Part shown: positions 42,176-51,129 of the stretch, one piece after another
Numbering within the stretch: position 1 is the first letter of the stretch
Layout of the letters: every line of letters begins with the position of its first letter
NCBI GenBank assembly: GCA_001464915.1
Contig: LNED01000022.1
Span: 186,001 to 250,000, forward strand
Reading direction: 5' to 3'
DNA from: Sphingomonadales bacterium Ga0077531
GTDB taxonomy: Bacteria; Pseudomonadota; Alphaproteobacteria; Sphingomonadales; Sphingomonadaceae
DNA: 64,000 nt
Notes under the pieces: model-generated
What the model was told of the DNA's origin: nothing
What the model saw: only the letters and a program-made list of their open reading frames with translations
Databases searched by the model: none
Made by a program: the position numbers and the translations under genes

Positions 42176-42340
42176 TTAAGCAGCAGGCGGCCCGCCCTCA
42201 TTTTCCGCCGCTGCCTTCGCTGCGTTCTCCGCGCGTGTCTTCTTGAGCAGGCGGTCGGTTTTCCAGAATTGCCACACGCCAAAACCGATGGCGATGCCGT
42301 AGAACAGCACGATTTCGATCCAGCCCATATTGCCCATCAT
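42176..42340 (-). CDS. 54-residue single-helix membrane protein
   Basis: A short frame from tandem ATGs at 42340 and 42337 with GGAG 3 or 6 bases upstream. It has a hydrophobic segment (WIEIVLFYGIAIGFGVWQFW) followed by a basic then Ala/Glu-rich tail (KTDRLLKKTRAENAAKAAAE), the look of a small inner-membrane protein with a cytoplasmic helix. It lies 34 bases downstream of bchO on the same strand and so may be the last gene of the bchIDO operon. Function unknown. Confidence 0.6.
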   Translation of the reverse strand: MMGNMGWIEIVLFYGIAIGFGVWQFWKTDRLLKKTRAENAAKAAAENEGGPPAA

Positions 42341-42373
42341 CGTCTCCGTAGCGCGGCTTAGCGTGACTGGGGT

Positions 42374-43261
42374 CTATACCCGCTCCGCCAGAAATGCGGA
42401 AATCAGCGCCGCGACTTTGTCGGGCGCTTCTTCGTGGGCGAGGTGGCCGAGGCCTGCCAGCACCTCCAGCTGCGCGTTCGGCATCCACCCCTGCGCCTCA
42501 CGCGCCCAGCTGAGCGGGATCGCCGGGTCGCTTTCGCCGTGGACCATCAGCACCGGGTTGGCGACGCTGCCCATCCGATCCCGTAGGCCGGGCAGATCCC
42601 AATTCGCCATCATCGCCAGCGCACCGCCTGCGTGGCCGGGGTGCTTCAGCAGCGTGCGGTAACAGGCCAGCCCCTCAGCACTGATGCGCGAGTGAGTGGA
42701 GCGCCACAGGAACCGCCCCGCGCCGCCGGTCAGATCGACCGTGCTGGCAAAGATGCGCGGCACCAGCGGGTTGATGAACAATGCCTTCGCCACCGCCGGG
42801 AAGATCTGCGCGAAGGGGCCGGGAAAGGGGCGCAATGCGGAATTGAGGCCGACAATCGGCCCGGTGAACCCGTGGGCGAGGCCCAATTGCAGCGCCAGCG
42901 CCGCGCCTGCCGAATGGCCGATGATCGCGGCGGGGGTGATGTCGAGATGCTTGAGCAACCCCGCCACTTCACCCGCCATCGCGGGCAGGCCCATCGCATA
43001 GGCATTGTGGCCGGTGGTGAAGGCGTGGCGCGGCAGGTCGATGGCGATGACCTCGTTGCTCTTGGCCAGCAGCGGCATCAGATCGCGCCATGAATGCACC
43101 GATGCGCCGGTGCCGTGGAGCAGCAGTAGCGGAGGACCGTCCCTTTTGTTTTTTGGCGCCATCCGCTGAACATGCCAACGCGCGCCGCCAATCGTAATAA
43201 ATTCGCTGGCATCGCGGTGCGGCCAGATCAGGCCTTCGCGGTTCCAATCAAGACTGCTCAT
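42374..43261 (-). CDS. bchO: alpha/beta hydrolase BchO
   Basis: A 295-residue alpha/beta-hydrolase fold protein: LLLLHGTGASVHSW oxyanion region, nucleophile elbow IGHSAGAALALQL with the serine, and LVMVHGESDPAIPL with the aspartate, and a late histidine in AGLGHLAHEEAP. BchO is conserved next to bchI and bchD in purple bacteria and proposed to act at the Mg-chelatase step, but its reaction is not firmly established. The ATG overlaps the bchD stop. Confidence 0.92.
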   Translation of the reverse strand: MSSLDWNREGLIWPHRDASEFITIGGARWHVQRMAPKNKRDGPPLLLLHGTGASVHSWRDLMPLLAKSNEVIAIDLPRHAFTTGHNAYAMGLPAMAGEVAGLLKHLDITPAAIIGHSAGAALALQLGLAHGFTGPIVGLNSALRPFPGPFAQIFPAVAKALFINPLVPRIFASTVDLTGGAGRFLWRSTHSRISAEGLACYRTLLKHPGHAGGALAMMANWDLPGLRDRMGSVANPVLMVHGESDPAIPLSWAREAQGWMPNAQLEVLAGLGHLAHEEAPDKVAALISAFLAERV

Positions 43262-44949
43262 GCCGCCTTGCCGATCGGTTGGACGGCGTTGATCGCTGCC
43301 TGGATCATCCGCGCATCGGCGCGCGGTAGCGCGAGGTAGCGTCCGCCCATCGCGCGGGCCAATTCTGCGCCTTCGGGGCCGGGTCGGGCGGAGATGTCGA
43401 CCACCAGCGAATCGATCCCGCGCGCCATGATCGCCCGCGCGGCGGCTTCGGTATCGAGCTTGGCTTGCGGCCGGCCGGGGGAGCCATCGGCGGCGATATT
43501 GGCGCGGCCATCGGTCAGGATAACCAGCGCCGCGCTGCGCCCGCGTGCAATCACCGCTTCGGCCACTTCACGCGCGGCGTTGAGGCCCAATGCAAGCGGA
43601 GTGCCGCCGCCGCCAGGGAGTTCTGCCAGCGCCCGCCGCGCGCGGGTGAGCGAGCGGGTGGGGGGCAGCAGCAATTCGGCGCTCGACCCACGAAACGCGA
43701 CCAGCGCGACTTCGGAACGAGTGACGTAAGCCTGCCCCAGCATCAATTCGACCGCGCCCTTGGCCTCGGCGAGGCGTGCTGCTGCGGCCGAACCCGAGGC
43801 GTCGACGGCAAAAATCGTGACCCGCGCGGCGCGTTCTTCAAAGCGGCGGATACGCAGGTCTTCTTTGCGCATCAGGATCGCCGCGTCGTTGCCCGCGCCT
43901 GCTTCTCGCCGCCGCACTGCTTGCCACGGCACGGCGGCGCGCAGGCTGTCGATCAGTGCCAGCTTGGCCCCGCCGCGTGGCATTCCGGGACGCGCGCCCA
44001 ATGGCTTGCCGCGCGTCGCCGCCTTGCGTTTCTGCCCGGTGCCGCTGCTGGATGAGCGGCGCGGCGCGTTGCCTTGGGCGAGTTGTGCGAGCAGGTCTGC
44101 CGGGATCGCGGCCTTGGCGGCTTCGACCAGAATATCACTGAGGTCGAGCTCTTGCTGCTGTTGCTCGCTGTCGGATTGCTCGTCCCGTTCGCCATCGGGG
44201 GGCGGGGGCGGCTGGTCTTCCGGCGGAGCGGCGTCCTCTTCCTGCGGCAATTGCGTGGCGCGCGGGGCGAGCACCAGCCGCACCGCGCCGGTCAGATCAG
44301 CCTTGGACGCCGCATCGCGGCCCGCCAGCGCGGCAAGCCCGCGCGCCGCTTCGCCAGCAAAGATCAGCGCCCTGAGCGAATCCACCCCCAGCGCGGCGGC
44401 GGTCGCAGCCAGCGCGCGAAGGGCGTCATCATCCAATGGCGCGACTGCCGCGAGTGTGCCTTTCGCTGCGTCCAATTCCACCGCGCGCCATTCGCGCGAA
44501 TGGGTGAGCTCGCAGGCAAACGCGAGCCGCTCGGTCAGGCTGACCGGCGGGGCTTCGTCGGGCTCGGTGGCATCATCGAGTAGCACCAGCGCGGCGCGGT
44601 CATCATCGAGCGCCTGCACCAGCCGCCCGGCGATGCGCGTGTCCATCCGCTCCGCCATTCCGGCGAGCAACGCGCCGCCTGTGGCTTCATCGATCAGTCC
44701 GCGCTGCCGGATCGGACGGCCTGCGGAAAGGCTCGCGGCCAGATCAATTCCGCCGAGCAGGCGTTCGTCATCGACATGGCCGGGCAGGCGGCGCAGAGCG
44801 ACGACTTCGCCCAAACCCGCCACCAAAGCATCGCGCGCCGGGCTTCCCCCGCGCAACACCATGCCGCCGAATGTGCGCGGGGAGAGAGCAAACAGCCGCG
44901 CCGCCAGCACCGCGTCGTGCAGCGGGTCGGCGGCATCGGTAAGGCTCAT
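43258..44949 (-). CDS. bchD: magnesium chelatase subunit D
   Basis: 563 residues. The N-terminal half is AAA-like but lacks a Walker A motif, followed by an acidic, Pro- and Gln-rich linker (residues about 240-275), and a C-terminal von Willebrand A domain with the MIDAS motif VDASGSAAA. BchD forms the double hexameric ring with BchI that drives Mg insertion by BchH. The ATG overlaps the bchI stop. Confidence 0.95.
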   Translation of the reverse strand: MSLTDAADPLHDAVLAARLFALSPRTFGGMVLRGGSPARDALVAGLGEVVALRRLPGHVDDERLLGGIDLAASLSAGRPIRQRGLIDEATGGALLAGMAERMDTRIAGRLVQALDDDRAALVLLDDATEPDEAPPVSLTERLAFACELTHSREWRAVELDAAKGTLAAVAPLDDDALRALAATAAALGVDSLRALIFAGEAARGLAALAGRDAASKADLTGAVRLVLAPRATQLPQEEDAAPPEDQPPPPPDGERDEQSDSEQQQQELDLSDILVEAAKAAIPADLLAQLAQGNAPRRSSSSGTGQKRKAATRGKPLGARPGMPRGGAKLALIDSLRAAVPWQAVRRREAGAGNDAAILMRKEDLRIRRFEERAARVTIFAVDASGSAAAARLAEAKGAVELMLGQAYVTRSEVALVAFRGSSAELLLPPTRSLTRARRALAELPGGGGTPLALGLNAAREVAEAVIARGRSAALVILTDGRANIAADGSPGRPQAKLDTEAAARAIMARGIDSLVVDISARPGPEGAELARAMGGRYLALPRADARMIQAAINAVQPIGKAA

Positions 44950-45947
44950 CCGAACAGTTCGCCCATCGCGCGGGTGATCCGCACGGTTGAGCCGGTTTCA
45001 TCGAGCACATCGCGCCGCAGCCGGTGCCGCAGCGCCGAGGGGGCAATCGCGATCAGATGCTTGCGCGTGACCGACTTCGCGCCGTCCAGCGCAGCCAAGG
45101 CGCGCGCCGCTCGCATCAGCGTGAGTTCACCGCGCAGCCCGTCTGCACCCACCGCAAGGCACAGCTCGGCGGCATCGCGCAGCACATCATCGCCCGCCTC
45201 AAGCTTTGGCAAACGCGCCTTGCCCTTGGCGACGCGCTTGAGGATTTTCTCATCTTCCCCCGCCCAGCGCGCGGCGAAACTTTCGGGGTCACGCTCATTC
45301 TCGGCCACCAGCCGCATGATCGCGATCCGCACTTCGATGTCCTTGGGGCTGCGCACTTCGACCGACAGGCCGAAACGGTCGAGCAATTGCGGGCGCAATT
45401 CGCCCTCTTCTGGGTTGCCGCTGCCGATCAGCACGAATTTGGCCGGATGGCGCACCGATAGCCCCTCGCGCTCGACCACGTTTTCGCCCGAGGCTGCCAC
45501 GTCCAGCAGCAGATCGACCAAGTGATCTTCGAGCAGGTTGATCTCGTCGATGTAAAGGAACCCGCGATGCGCTTTCGCCAGCAGGCCGGGTTCAAACGCC
45601 TTTTCGCCCGACCGCAGCGCGCGTTCCAAGTCGAGGCTGCCGATCACGCGGTCTTCGGTCGCGCCCAATGGCAGGTCGACGAAGGGCACCGCGCGGCTTT
45701 TCATTTTCCCCGTGCCGCACACGCCGGGATAGCGCGCCTGATCCTGCGTGGAGCAGCCGTAAAGGCACCCGTCTGCTGCCATGATCGGCGGGAGCAATCC
45801 GGCCAACGCGCGCGCGGCGGTGGATTTGCCCGTTCCCCGGTCGCCAAACACCATCACCCCGCCAATGCTGGGGTCGACCGCTGCAATCAGCAGGGCCAGT
45901 TTCATCTCGTCCTGACCGACGATCGCGGAAAATGGGAAGCGTGCCAT
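44946..45947 (-). CDS. bchI: magnesium chelatase ATPase subunit I
   Basis: 333 residues. AAA+ ATPase with Walker A GDRGTGKSTAARAL, Walker B GFLYIDEINLLEDHLVDLLL and sensor LIGSGNPEEGELRPQLLDRFG (given as its central part NPEEGELRPQLLDRF). Provides the ATP-driven motor for Mg chelatase. It heads the bchI-bchD-bchO operon; no clear PpsR palindrome was found just upstream. Confidence 0.96.
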   Translation of the reverse strand: MARFPFSAIVGQDEMKLALLIAAVDPSIGGVMVFGDRGTGKSTAARALAGLLPPIMAADGCLYGCSTQDQARYPGVCGTGKMKSRAVPFVDLPLGATEDRVIGSLDLERALRSGEKAFEPGLLAKAHRGFLYIDEINLLEDHLVDLLLDVAASGENVVEREGLSVRHPAKFVLIGSGNPEEGELRPQLLDRFGLSVEVRSPKDIEVRIAIMRLVAENERDPESFAARWAGEDEKILKRVAKGKARLPKLEAGDDVLRDAAELCLAVGADGLRGELTLMRAARALAALDGAKSVTRKHLIAIAPSALRHRLRRDVLDETGSTVRITRAMGELFG

Positions 45948-46043
45948 AGGGGTGGCCTTGTGGACGTTCCAGCGGCGGCGGACAAGCCCCGAACAGGCCC
46001 AACTGACAGGCTGGCTGGACAGTTTTCTGCGGGAAAAACGCCG

Positions 46044-47747
46044 CTATCGCTTCCCCAGCCGGTTCAGCACCAGCACGGGCAGCAGCCCGGCGGCCAGCAG
46101 GATCAGCGCGGGGATCGACGCTTCGACCAGCCGTTCGTCACTCGCCAGCCGATAGGTGCGGGTCGCCAGCGTTTCGAGGTTGAAGGGTCGCAGGATCAAC
46201 GTCGCGGGCAGTTCGCGCAGGGTATCGATGAACACCAGCGCGGCGGCTCCCGCAAGGCTCGGCGCGAGCAGAGGGGCGTAAATGCGCGCCAGTACCCGCG
46301 ATGGCGATGCGCCAAGGCTGCGCGCGGCGGCATCGAGGCCGGGGGGCATGCGCGAGAGGCCCCCACTCACAGTGTTGTACGCCACGGTCAGGAACCGCAC
46401 GCTTAGCGCATAGATCAGGATCGCGCCGGTGCCCGTCAGCATCAATCCGCCGCCCCAACCGAAGGTGTCGCGCGCGAACCGCGTGATGCTTTGATCAAAT
46501 GCTCCCAATGGCGCCAGCAGACCGACTGCGAGCAAGGCTCCCGGCAACGCGTAACCGAGCGTTGCCAGTCGGATCGCGCCATTGGTCAGCCGCGAGCCTG
46601 ACCGTGCGCGGGCGAAAGCCAGCAGCAGCGCGGCAACCAGACACAGGCTCGCCGCCGCCAGCCCCAGCCACAGGCTGCCCTGCGCATAAGTCGCCAACTC
46701 GCCCGCCGCAGATTGCGCCGCATCGGTGAGTGCGAGGGTGCCGAGATAGGCAACCGGCACCACAAACCCCAGCAGCACCGGTGTCAGGCAGGCAAGCAGC
46801 GCCAGCGCCTTGCCCAAGGGGGACAGTGCCACCAGCGGCTCGCCAGTGTGGCGCGCGGCCAGCCCATCGCGGCTGTCGGTCCGCCCGCGCCGGGTTGCGG
46901 CTTCCAGTGCCACCAGCGCGATCACGAACAGCAGCATTACTGCGGCCAGCTTGAGTGCCGCAGCCTTGTCGCCCGCCGCCAGCCAGCTGCGGAAAATGCC
47001 GGTGCTGAAGGTGGGGATGGCGAAATATTCCGCCACGCCAAAGTCGGCGAGCACTTCCATCAACACCAGCGCCAGCCCGCCTGCAATGGCGGGGCGCGCA
47101 GCGGGCAGAGCGACGCGCCAGAAGGCAGTGCGGGGCGATGCGCCAAGGCTGCGTGCGGCGCGGAACTGGGTTTGGCTTTGGGTCGCGAACGCCGTGCGGG
47201 CGAGCAGGTAGACGTAAGGGTAGAGCACAAGGCCAAGCACCAACGCCCCGCCGCCCAGTGATCGGATGTCGGGCAGAGCATAATCGTCCGCTGCCCATCC
47301 GGTTGCGGCGCGCAGCGCGCTTTGCACCGGCCCGGCGAAATCCAGCATGTCGGCATAGATATAGGCCGCGATATAGGCGGGCACGGCAAGCGGCAGCACC
47401 AACGCCCAGCCCAGCACGCGGCGTCCCGGAAAGGCGGTCGCCGCGACCAACCACGCGCAGCCGGTGCCGGTAATCGCGGCGAACCCGCCCGCCAGCAGCA
47501 TCAGCAGTGCGGTGTTGGCGATATAGGTCGGCAGCACCGTCGCTGCGAGATCGGCGATGGTCTCTCCGCCCCCCGCCAACGAAGACCACGCAATCGCGGC
47601 GATCGGCAGCCCCGCCAGCGCCGCAATCGCCAGCGCAGCGGGAGCCCAACCGGCGCTCCAACCACCTGTGCTTGCCTCTGCCCGTGCAAATTGCCTAAGG
47701 CGGCTCACCGGGAACCCCCAGCGATGATGACGGGCAGGATCAGCCAT
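46044..47747 (-). CDS. fbpB: ferric iron ABC transporter permease
   Basis: A 567-residue double permease with about 12 membrane helices and two EAA-type loops: ARSLGASPRTAFWRVALPAA near residue 200 and ARSLGASPSRVLARIYAPLL near residue 475, characteristic of FbpB/SfuB. Its ATG at 47747 abuts the divergent ATPase start; a GTG at 47708 is an alternative start. Together with FbpC and FbpA it would import Fe(III) from the periplasm. Confidence 0.85.
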   Translation of the reverse strand: MADPARHHRWGFPVSRLRQFARAEASTGGWSAGWAPAALAIAALAGLPIAAIAWSSLAGGGETIADLAATVLPTYIANTALLMLLAGGFAAITGTGCAWLVAATAFPGRRVLGWALVLPLAVPAYIAAYIYADMLDFAGPVQSALRAATGWAADDYALPDIRSLGGGALVLGLVLYPYVYLLARTAFATQSQTQFRAARSLGASPRTAFWRVALPAARPAIAGGLALVLMEVLADFGVAEYFAIPTFSTGIFRSWLAAGDKAAALKLAAVMLLFVIALVALEAATRRGRTDSRDGLAARHTGEPLVALSPLGKALALLACLTPVLLGFVVPVAYLGTLALTDAAQSAAGELATYAQGSLWLGLAAASLCLVAALLLAFARARSGSRLTNGAIRLATLGYALPGALLAVGLLAPLGAFDQSITRFARDTFGWGGGLMLTGTGAILIYALSVRFLTVAYNTVSGGLSRMPPGLDAAARSLGASPSRVLARIYAPLLAPSLAGAAALVFIDTLRELPATLILRPFNLETLATRTYRLASDERLVEASIPALILLAAGLLPVLVLNRLGKR

Positions 47748-48778
47748 TGAGCCTTGAGTTTCGACATATTGCCCATGCTTACGGTCAGGTGCGGGCGCTG
47801 GTGGACATCAGTTTCGCCGCGCCGACGGGAGAGATTACCTGCCTGCTTGGCGCGTCGGGTTGCGGGAAGTCAACGCTTTTGGGGTTGGCGGCGGGCTTGC
47901 TGACAGTTCAGCAGGGCAGCATCGTGCTGGATGGAGAGACGCTCGCCGATGAGCGCCGCAGCCCTCCGCCCGAAGCCCGTCCGGTGGGTCTGGTGTTTCA
48001 GGATGGCGCGCTGTTCCCGCACATGACCATTGCCGCCAACGTCGCCTTTGGTTTGCCAAAGAGCCGGCGCGGTGAGGCGGAAAGCTGGCTCGCCAAGGTT
48101 GGGCTGGACGGCATGTGCGCACGCTATCCGCATGAATTGTCGGGCGGACAGCAGCAACGCGCCGCGCTCGCCCGCGCAATGGCGCCGGGGCCGCGCGTGT
48201 TGTTGATGGATGAACCCTTCGCCAGCGTCGATATCGTACTGCGCCGCAAGCTGCGCCGCGATTGCCGCATCCTGCTGCGCGAAGCGGGCGCAACCGTTGT
48301 GCTGGTAACGCATGATCCGGCCGAGGCGCTGGATATTGCCGACCGGATCGCAGTGATGGAGGCGGGGCGGATCGTGCAATTCGGCACCCCGCACGATCTT
48401 CATCATTCGCCGCAGACGGCCGCCGTCGGCGCGATTTTCAGCGGGGCGCAGGTGATCGCGGGCAAGTTCACGGGTGAAGGGTTGGATACCCCGTTCGGTT
48501 TGTGGCCGCTCGCCAGCCTGATTGGCGATTTGCCCGATGCAGCCCCCCAATCACAGCCGTTCGATCTGCTGGTGCAGGCCGATCGGCTGGTACCGGTGGC
48601 CGATGTGCGCGGGTGCATGGTTCGCGATGTGCACCCGCTTGGGCCGCGCAGCCGGGTGCTGCTTCAGGGGAACGAGGGCGCAACGATCACGGTTGAAACG
48701 GCGGTGCCGGTCGATCCCGCACGGCGTTACAGCGTCATGCCGGATCCCGAAAGCGTGCGGGCTTTCGCGCGCAGTTAG
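47747..48778 (+). CDS. fbpC: ferric iron ABC transporter ATPase
   Basis: 343 residues. ABC ATPase with Walker A LLGASGCGKSTLLGL, signature LSGGQQQRAALARAM, Walker B VLLMDEPFAS and H-loop LVTHDPAEAL, plus a C-terminal TOBE-like regulatory domain (residues about 235-335). It begins with TTG and diverges from the permease, sharing the start region; AGGA lies seven bases upstream. Pairing with the permease and FbpA supports iron transport. Confidence 0.85.
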   Translation: MSLEFRHIAHAYGQVRALVDISFAAPTGEITCLLGASGCGKSTLLGLAAGLLTVQQGSIVLDGETLADERRSPPPEARPVGLVFQDGALFPHMTIAANVAFGLPKSRRGEAESWLAKVGLDGMCARYPHELSGGQQQRAALARAMAPGPRVLLMDEPFASVDIVLRRKLRRDCRILLREAGATVVLVTHDPAEALDIADRIAVMEAGRIVQFGTPHDLHHSPQTAAVGAIFSGAQVIAGKFTGEGLDTPFGLWPLASLIGDLPDAAPQSQPFDLLVQADRLVPVADVRGCMVRDVHPLGPRSRVLLQGNEGATITVETAVPVDPARRYSVMPDPESVRAFARS

Positions 48779-48801
48779 CGCTTGCGCAGGTCGAGATTAT
48801 A

Positions 48802-48818
48802 TTGCAAGTCATTCGCAA
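48802..48818. promoter_or_regulatory. Fur-like box upstream of fbpA
   Basis: A 17-base imperfect palindrome with arms TTGCAA and TTCGCAA, 25 bases before the fbpA start. It resembles the alphaproteobacterial Fur site TTGCGAATGATTCGCAA. This suggests iron-repressed transcription of the binding protein from its own promoter. Confidence 0.55.
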
Positions 48819-48842
48819 CTTGTAACAGAAAGCCTCTCTCTG

Positions 48843-49886
48843 ATGAAGAATCTGCTGCTCTCCGCCTTTGCTTGCGTCAGCATTGCCGCGCTGTCTGCCT
48901 GCGCCGAAACTGACGACGCCGCGCCGGTTGGCGATAATGGCGAAGTGAACCTCTATTCCTCGCGCCACTACGATACCGATCTGGCGTTGTACGAGGATTT
49001 CACCAAGCAAACCGGGATCAAGGTCAACCGGATCGAAGCTGATGCCGATGCGCTGATCGAACGCATCCAGTCCGAAGGCGAATTCAGCCCCGCCGATATC
49101 CTGATCACGGTCGATGCCGGACGGTTGTGGCGCGCCGAAGAAGCGGGCGTGCTTGCCCCGACCGAATCCGCGATCCTGAAAGAACGCATCCCCGCGCACC
49201 TGCGCCACCCCGAAGGGCTATGGTTCGGCCTGTCGACCCGCGCGCGGATCATCATTTACAACAAGGCAGCGGGCGCGCCCGCAGGCCTCGCCAACTACGC
49301 TGATCTGGCGAACCCGGCGTTCAAGGGCGACATCTGCGTGCGCTCGTCCTCGAACATCTACAACATCTCGCTGCTGTCGAGCATTGTTGCCCACAACGGC
49401 GCGACTGAGGCGGAAGGCTGGGCCAAGGGCGTGGTCGCCAACTTCAAACAGGCACCGCAGGGCAATGACACCTCGATGATCGAAGCGGTCGCCGCCGGGC
49501 AGTGCCGCATCTCGGTGGTCAACACCTATTACCTTGCGCGCTATGCCGGCGGCGATGCCAAGGAACAGGCGATCTTCGATGCGGTCGGCGTGATCTTCCC
49601 CGATCAGAACGGAAACGGCACGCACGTGAACATCAGCGGCGCAGGCGTGGTCAAGACCGCGCCCAACCGCGAAAACGCGGTGAAGTTCCTCGAATACCTC
49701 ACTTCGGAAAGCGCGCAGCGGTATCTTGCCGATGGCAATAACGAGTATCCGGCAGTGGTGGGTTTGAAGGCCAATTCGGCGGTCGAAAAGCTCGGCGCGT
49801 TCAAGGCCGATACGCTCAACGCCGCTGAAATCGGGCGCAATCAGGCCGAGGCGGTAAAGATTTTCGACCGCGCCGGCTGGAACTAA
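48843..49886 (+). CDS. fbpA: ferric iron-binding periplasmic lipoprotein
   Basis: 347 residues. Lipoprotein signal with lipobox LSAC21, then the FbpA-type start NLYSSRHYDTDLALYEDF, ADILITVDAGRLW, and the paired tyrosines in VVNTYYLARY that ligate Fe(III). It captures ferric iron for the FbpBC transporter. Located 64 bases downstream of fbpC behind a Fur-like box. The frame continues open upstream through fbpC, but ATG 48843 gives the signal peptide. Confidence 0.88.
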   Translation: MKNLLLSAFACVSIAALSACAETDDAAPVGDNGEVNLYSSRHYDTDLALYEDFTKQTGIKVNRIEADADALIERIQSEGEFSPADILITVDAGRLWRAEEAGVLAPTESAILKERIPAHLRHPEGLWFGLSTRARIIIYNKAAGAPAGLANYADLANPAFKGDICVRSSSNIYNISLLSSIVAHNGATEAEGWAKGVVANFKQAPQGNDTSMIEAVAAGQCRISVVNTYYLARYAGGDAKEQAIFDAVGVIFPDQNGNGTHVNISGAGVVKTAPNRENAVKFLEYLTSESAQRYLADGNNEYPAVVGLKANSAVEKLGAFKADTLNAAEIGRNQAEAVKIFDRAGWN

Positions 49887-50042
49887 TCGGGACGGGTTAT
49901 CGGGGGGCGGGGCGGGCTGCATCAAGGCCCGCTTTCACCCCTTAACACTAAACTGTCTTGAAGGGGGCGCGGGCTTAGTCCATTTGCGCCCCCATTCTGC
50001 CGCTCGCTCTGGGCGGCACAGACTTTTGCACCCGAGGCCATT

Positions 50043-50858
50043 TTGAACCAGCCCATTATCGACCGCGACCAGTTCACCGAAAGCGCGGCGCTCTCTGTTG
50101 AGACGATCACCTATGTCCACCATTGGTGCGAGGGGCTGTTCACGCTGAAGATGACCCGCCCGCCAAGCTTCCGCTTCCGCTCGGGTGAGTTCGTGATGAT
50201 TGGGCTGCCGGGTGATAACGGAAAGCCGCTGCTGCGCGCCTATTCGGTTGCTTCGCCGAGCTATGACGAGGAATTGGAGTTCCTCTCGATCAAGGTGCAG
50301 GACGGCCCGTTGACCTCGCGGTTGCAGCACATCAAGGTCGGCGATCCGATCTACCTCGGCAAAAAGCCGACTGGCACGCTCGTCACCGACGCGTTGTTGC
50401 CGGGCAAGCGGCTGTTCATGCTGTCGACCGGCACCGGCCTTGCGCCATTCCTGAGCCTGGTGCGCGATCCTGACGTCTACCAGATGTTCGAGGAAGTGAT
50501 CGTGGTGCACTCGGTGCGCAACGTGAACGAGCTGGCCTACCGTGAGCTGTTAGAAAGCAAGCTCGAAGGCGACCCGCTGCTCGAAGACGAAGACCGTGCC
50601 AAGATGATCTACGTCCCCACCGTGACCCGCGAGCCGTTCCGCACGCAGGGCCGGATTCAGGCGCTGATCGACGATGGCCGGCTATTCGAACAGAGCAAGG
50701 GCCCGCAGCGGTTCGTGCCCGATGAAGACCGCGTGATGCTGTGCGGATCAATGGCGATGATCAAGGATCACGCCGCCGATCTGGAACGGCGCGGGTTTGA
50801 GGAAGGCGCGAACAACAAGCCGGGGCAGTTCGTGATCGAACGCGCGTTTGTGGGCTAA
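50043..50858 (+). CDS. fpr: ferredoxin-NADP reductase
   Basis: 271 residues. FAD-binding motif RAYSVASPSYD, FRSGEFVMIGLPG region, and NADP-binding LSTGTGLAPFLSLVRDP; C-terminal VIERAFVG is typical of bacterial Fpr. It exchanges electrons between NADPH and ferredoxin/flavodoxin, relevant to iron-sulfur enzymes such as chlorophyllide reductases. The start is a TTG with GAGG upstream. It follows the iron transporter but has about 155 bases in between, so is probably separately transcribed. Confidence 0.9.
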   Translation: MNQPIIDRDQFTESAALSVETITYVHHWCEGLFTLKMTRPPSFRFRSGEFVMIGLPGDNGKPLLRAYSVASPSYDEELEFLSIKVQDGPLTSRLQHIKVGDPIYLGKKPTGTLVTDALLPGKRLFMLSTGTGLAPFLSLVRDPDVYQMFEEVIVVHSVRNVNELAYRELLESKLEGDPLLEDEDRAKMIYVPTVTREPFRTQGRIQALIDDGRLFEQSKGPQRFVPDEDRVMLCGSMAMIKDHAADLERRGFEEGANNKPGQFVIERAFVG

Positions 50859-50865
50859 TCCCTAA

Positions 50866-50963
50866 CGTCGTCCCGGACTTGATCCGGGGCCCCGCTGCCT
50901 TTTTTGCGCCCTTAGACCTGTGGGGCAGAAGAATCGGGATCCCTGGTCAAGCCCGGGACGACG
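50866..50963. repeat. REP-like inverted repeat
   Basis: CGTCGTCCCGGACTTGATCC at the left is mirrored by GGTCAAGCCCGGGACGACG at the right, with about 60 bases between. This CGTC(G/A)TCCCGG(A/G)CTTGA type is a dispersed palindromic repeat in alphaproteobacterial genomes. It may also act as terminator for fpr. Confidence 0.75.
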
Positions 50964-50988
50964 TAGGTGGGTGGGTTGTCTTCTCCCT

Positions 50989-51094
50989 CGTCACCCCAGC
51001 GGTTGCGAAGCACAACCGAAGGTTGAACGCTGGGGCCCAGAGCGTCATAGAGCGGCCCTTGCCGAGCTAGGCCCCAGCTTCCGCTGGGATGACG
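50989..51094. repeat. second REP-like inverted repeat of a different family
   Basis: CGTCACCCCAGC at the left is mirrored by GCTGGGATGACG at the right, with an internal GCTGGGGCC/GGCCCCAGC pair. It is adjacent to the first repeat but distinct in sequence. Confidence 0.7.
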
Positions 51095-51129
51095 GTAGGT
51101 GGCTGAACATGGAGAGAACAAGCTTCGCG

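Noticed and set aside
43760..44977. Ser/Arg/Ala-rich 405-residue frame antisense to bchD
   Set aside because: Low-complexity composition typical of shadow frames and complete overlap with well-defined bchD.
45990..46030. Possible PpsR site upstream of bchI
   Set aside because: TGTCC and TGTCA half-sites are present but do not make TGT-N12-ACA; the geometry is wrong.
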